Part shown: in pieces, positions 7,689 through 8,726 of the stretch
Position numbering within the stretch: the first letter of the stretch is position 1
How the letters are laid out: every line of letters starts with the position of its first letter
NCBI GenBank assembly: GCA_019594305.1
Contig: JAFDTZ010000094.1
Span: forward strand, 1-8,726
Length of the DNA stretch: 8,726 nucleotides
Direction: 5' to 3'
From: Thermoplasmata archaeon
GTDB taxonomy: Archaea > Thermoplasmatota > Thermoplasmata > Halarchaeoplasmatales > Halarchaeoplasmataceae
Translations under genes and position numbers: made by a program
The notes under the pieces: model-generated
Databases searched by the model: none
Seen by the model: the letters and a program-made list of their open reading frames with translations, nothing else
What the model was told of the DNA's origin: nothing

Positions 7689-7763
7689 AAGGATACGAAT
7701 CGGGAAATTCTGGGGCATAAGAACGGGTTCTATCCATTATCATCACAATTATACTTCCTGTTT

Positions 7764-8699
7764 TCATATATATCCTCTCTCTTTGTATCCTTCCTTTCTA
7801 TTTTCGTACTCGTCGATCTCTTTTTTTCTTCTCTCTCTTACACCTTTTTTATATGTCATCGTACAAACTATCAATATCACAACAAATATCAACCCGATCG
7901 TAATTAATAAAGCTAATGGTATTGAATATTCTTCAATGGGCCCATTTGTTTCATAAACTGACAACAATTCTGTCTCAACATTTACAAAAATATTATCTTC
8001 GAACAAGTTTCCATCGCATGTATCCTCATAGATACCAACGCTATGATTTGATAATGTGTTGTTATTGATGATATTGTTGTCTGAGTGTTGGAGGTTGATA
8101 CCACCTGATCTAGATGAAGTACCATTGATTTCATTATGGATTATAGTGTTACGATGGGAGATTGTCAAACGAATACCGGAACTATTATTTGATATCCTAT
8201 TGTTTTTGATATTATTATTGGATGAATCAAAAAGTTTAATGCCACGCCCGCTATCGATTAGTATATTATCTCCTAATGATCCGTTCTTAACATTGAAGAG
8301 AATGATCCCTGAGTTATATATTGGTTTATGGCTAGAGATACCATTATCACTTTTCCATTCAACACCACTCGCATTATGCACGTAGCACCCCCGTACCACA
8401 AAGTGCACGCTCGTATTCCCTACGTATATCCCATAACCGTAACCCGTACCGTCTATCTCGTACCCCTCGATCACGTACGGATTCCCCTCGCTCCCGTCTC
8501 CGGGCCAGCCCTCGGCAGCCGCCTGCGCGGCGAAGTCGGAATTGCCGTCGATGCGGATCGGGTCGCGGACGATGTAGTTATTCCCTTCGTTGTCCACGTC
8601 TTCTGCATGTACGAGACCCGGGGTGATCACGCTGAGTAATAGTATGAGTATTACGGGGGTTACGAACATGAAGGTTTTCCTCTTATCTTTCCCTTTCAT
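7764..8699 (-). CDS. NosD-like right-handed beta-helix surface protein with C-terminal membrane anchor
   Basis: A 311-residue exported protein of unknown specific function. Residues 1-32 are a signal peptide (MKGKDKRK then a hydrophobic stretch ending near VHA). Residues 45-110 form a conserved module (DPIRIDGNSDFA, NPYVIEGYEIDG, GYGIYVGNTSVHFVVRGC) seen at the front of many archaeal NosD-like proteins. Residues 112-245 are Asn/Ile/Gly-rich short parallel beta-helix (PbH1-like) coils with repeated NN-I-NN-IS patterns and several N-glycosylation-type sequons. A membrane helix (about 259-281) and a charged Lys/Arg/Glu tail anchor it with the tail inside. Such repeats in this superfamily bind polysaccharide or act as scaffolds; the copper role of NosD itself should not be assumed. 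The start is fixed by a strong Shine-Dalgarno site. The gene changes from GC-rich to AT-rich near 8365, at the edge of the conserved module. Confidence 0.88.
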   Translation of the reverse strand: MKGKDKRKTFMFVTPVILILLLSVITPGLVHAEDVDNEGNNYIVRDPIRIDGNSDFAAQAAAEGWPGDGSEGNPYVIEGYEIDGTGYGYGIYVGNTSVHFVVRGCYVHNASGVEWKSDNGISSHKPIYNSGIILFNVKNGSLGDNILIDSGRGIKLFDSSNNNIKNNRISNNSSGIRLTISHRNTIIHNEINGTSSRSGGINLQHSDNNIINNNTLSNHSVGIYEDTCDGNLFEDNIFVNVETELLSVYETNGPIEEYSIPLALLITIGLIFVVILIVCTMTYKKGVRERRKKEIDEYENRKEGYKERGYI

Positions 8700-8704
8700 T
8701 TAAA

Positions 8705-8712
8705 TCACTCCT
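8705..8712 (-). promoter_or_regulatory. Shine-Dalgarno site of the NosD-like gene
   Basis: AGGAGTGA on the minus strand lies 5 bases before the ATG at 8699 and complements the 16S rRNA 3' end well. It selects this start codon and shows that this gene, like the subtilase, uses leadered initiation. The promoter itself lies beyond the right edge. Confidence 0.75.
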
Positions 8713-8726
8713 TTGTTAACACTAAA

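Noticed and set aside
7495..7956. A 153-codon plus-strand ORF spanning the intergenic region and the end of the NosD-like gene
   Set aside because: It overlaps the antisense of a well-supported gene, has no family motif, and crosses the hairpin cluster; its hydrophobic stretch mirrors the membrane anchor coded on the other strand.

Overview
The window looks archaeal, probably a Thermoplasmata-type lineage of the kind found in sediments (inference). The evidence is threefold. TATA-like boxes lie about 26 bases upstream of plausible transcription starts. Two of the four genes appear leaderless. The protein set (NosD-like surface proteins, KP-43-like subtilase, surface transglutaminase-like protein, winged-helix/STAND/TPR ATPase) is typical of such genomes. 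No tRNA, rRNA, CRISPR array or intact insertion sequence was recognised.

Layout. From 2433 down to the left edge (minus strand) runs an 811-codon open frame with no stop, encoding a secreted S8 subtilase. It is easily missed because its stop codon lies outside the window. A 125-base divergent promoter region (2434-2558) separates it from a plus-strand gene (2559-5633). That gene encodes a 1024-residue winged-helix/STAND NTPase/TPR protein, a likely signal-responsive regulator. It converges, with a 29-base gap, on a minus-strand gene (5663-7474) for a membrane-anchored transglutaminase-like surface protein. Upstream of that gene lies a 289-base intergenic region (7475-7763) holding a cluster of strong inverted repeats, possibly a structured RNA. 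The last gene (7764-8699, minus strand) is a NosD-like beta-helix surface protein.

How it may work together. Three of the four products carry export signals and two have a C-terminal membrane anchor, so this is a surface/extracellular protein locus. The only cytoplasmic product is the STAND-type regulator, transcribed divergently from the protease. A perfect 12-base palindrome sits between the two promoters. A simple hypothesis is that the regulator controls the protease gene, its own gene, or both. The transglutaminase-like protein could act with the subtilase in processing extracellular protein or in modifying the cell surface.

The least explained features are the structured intergenic block at about 7531-7688 and an abrupt change of base composition and codon use inside the NosD-like gene.
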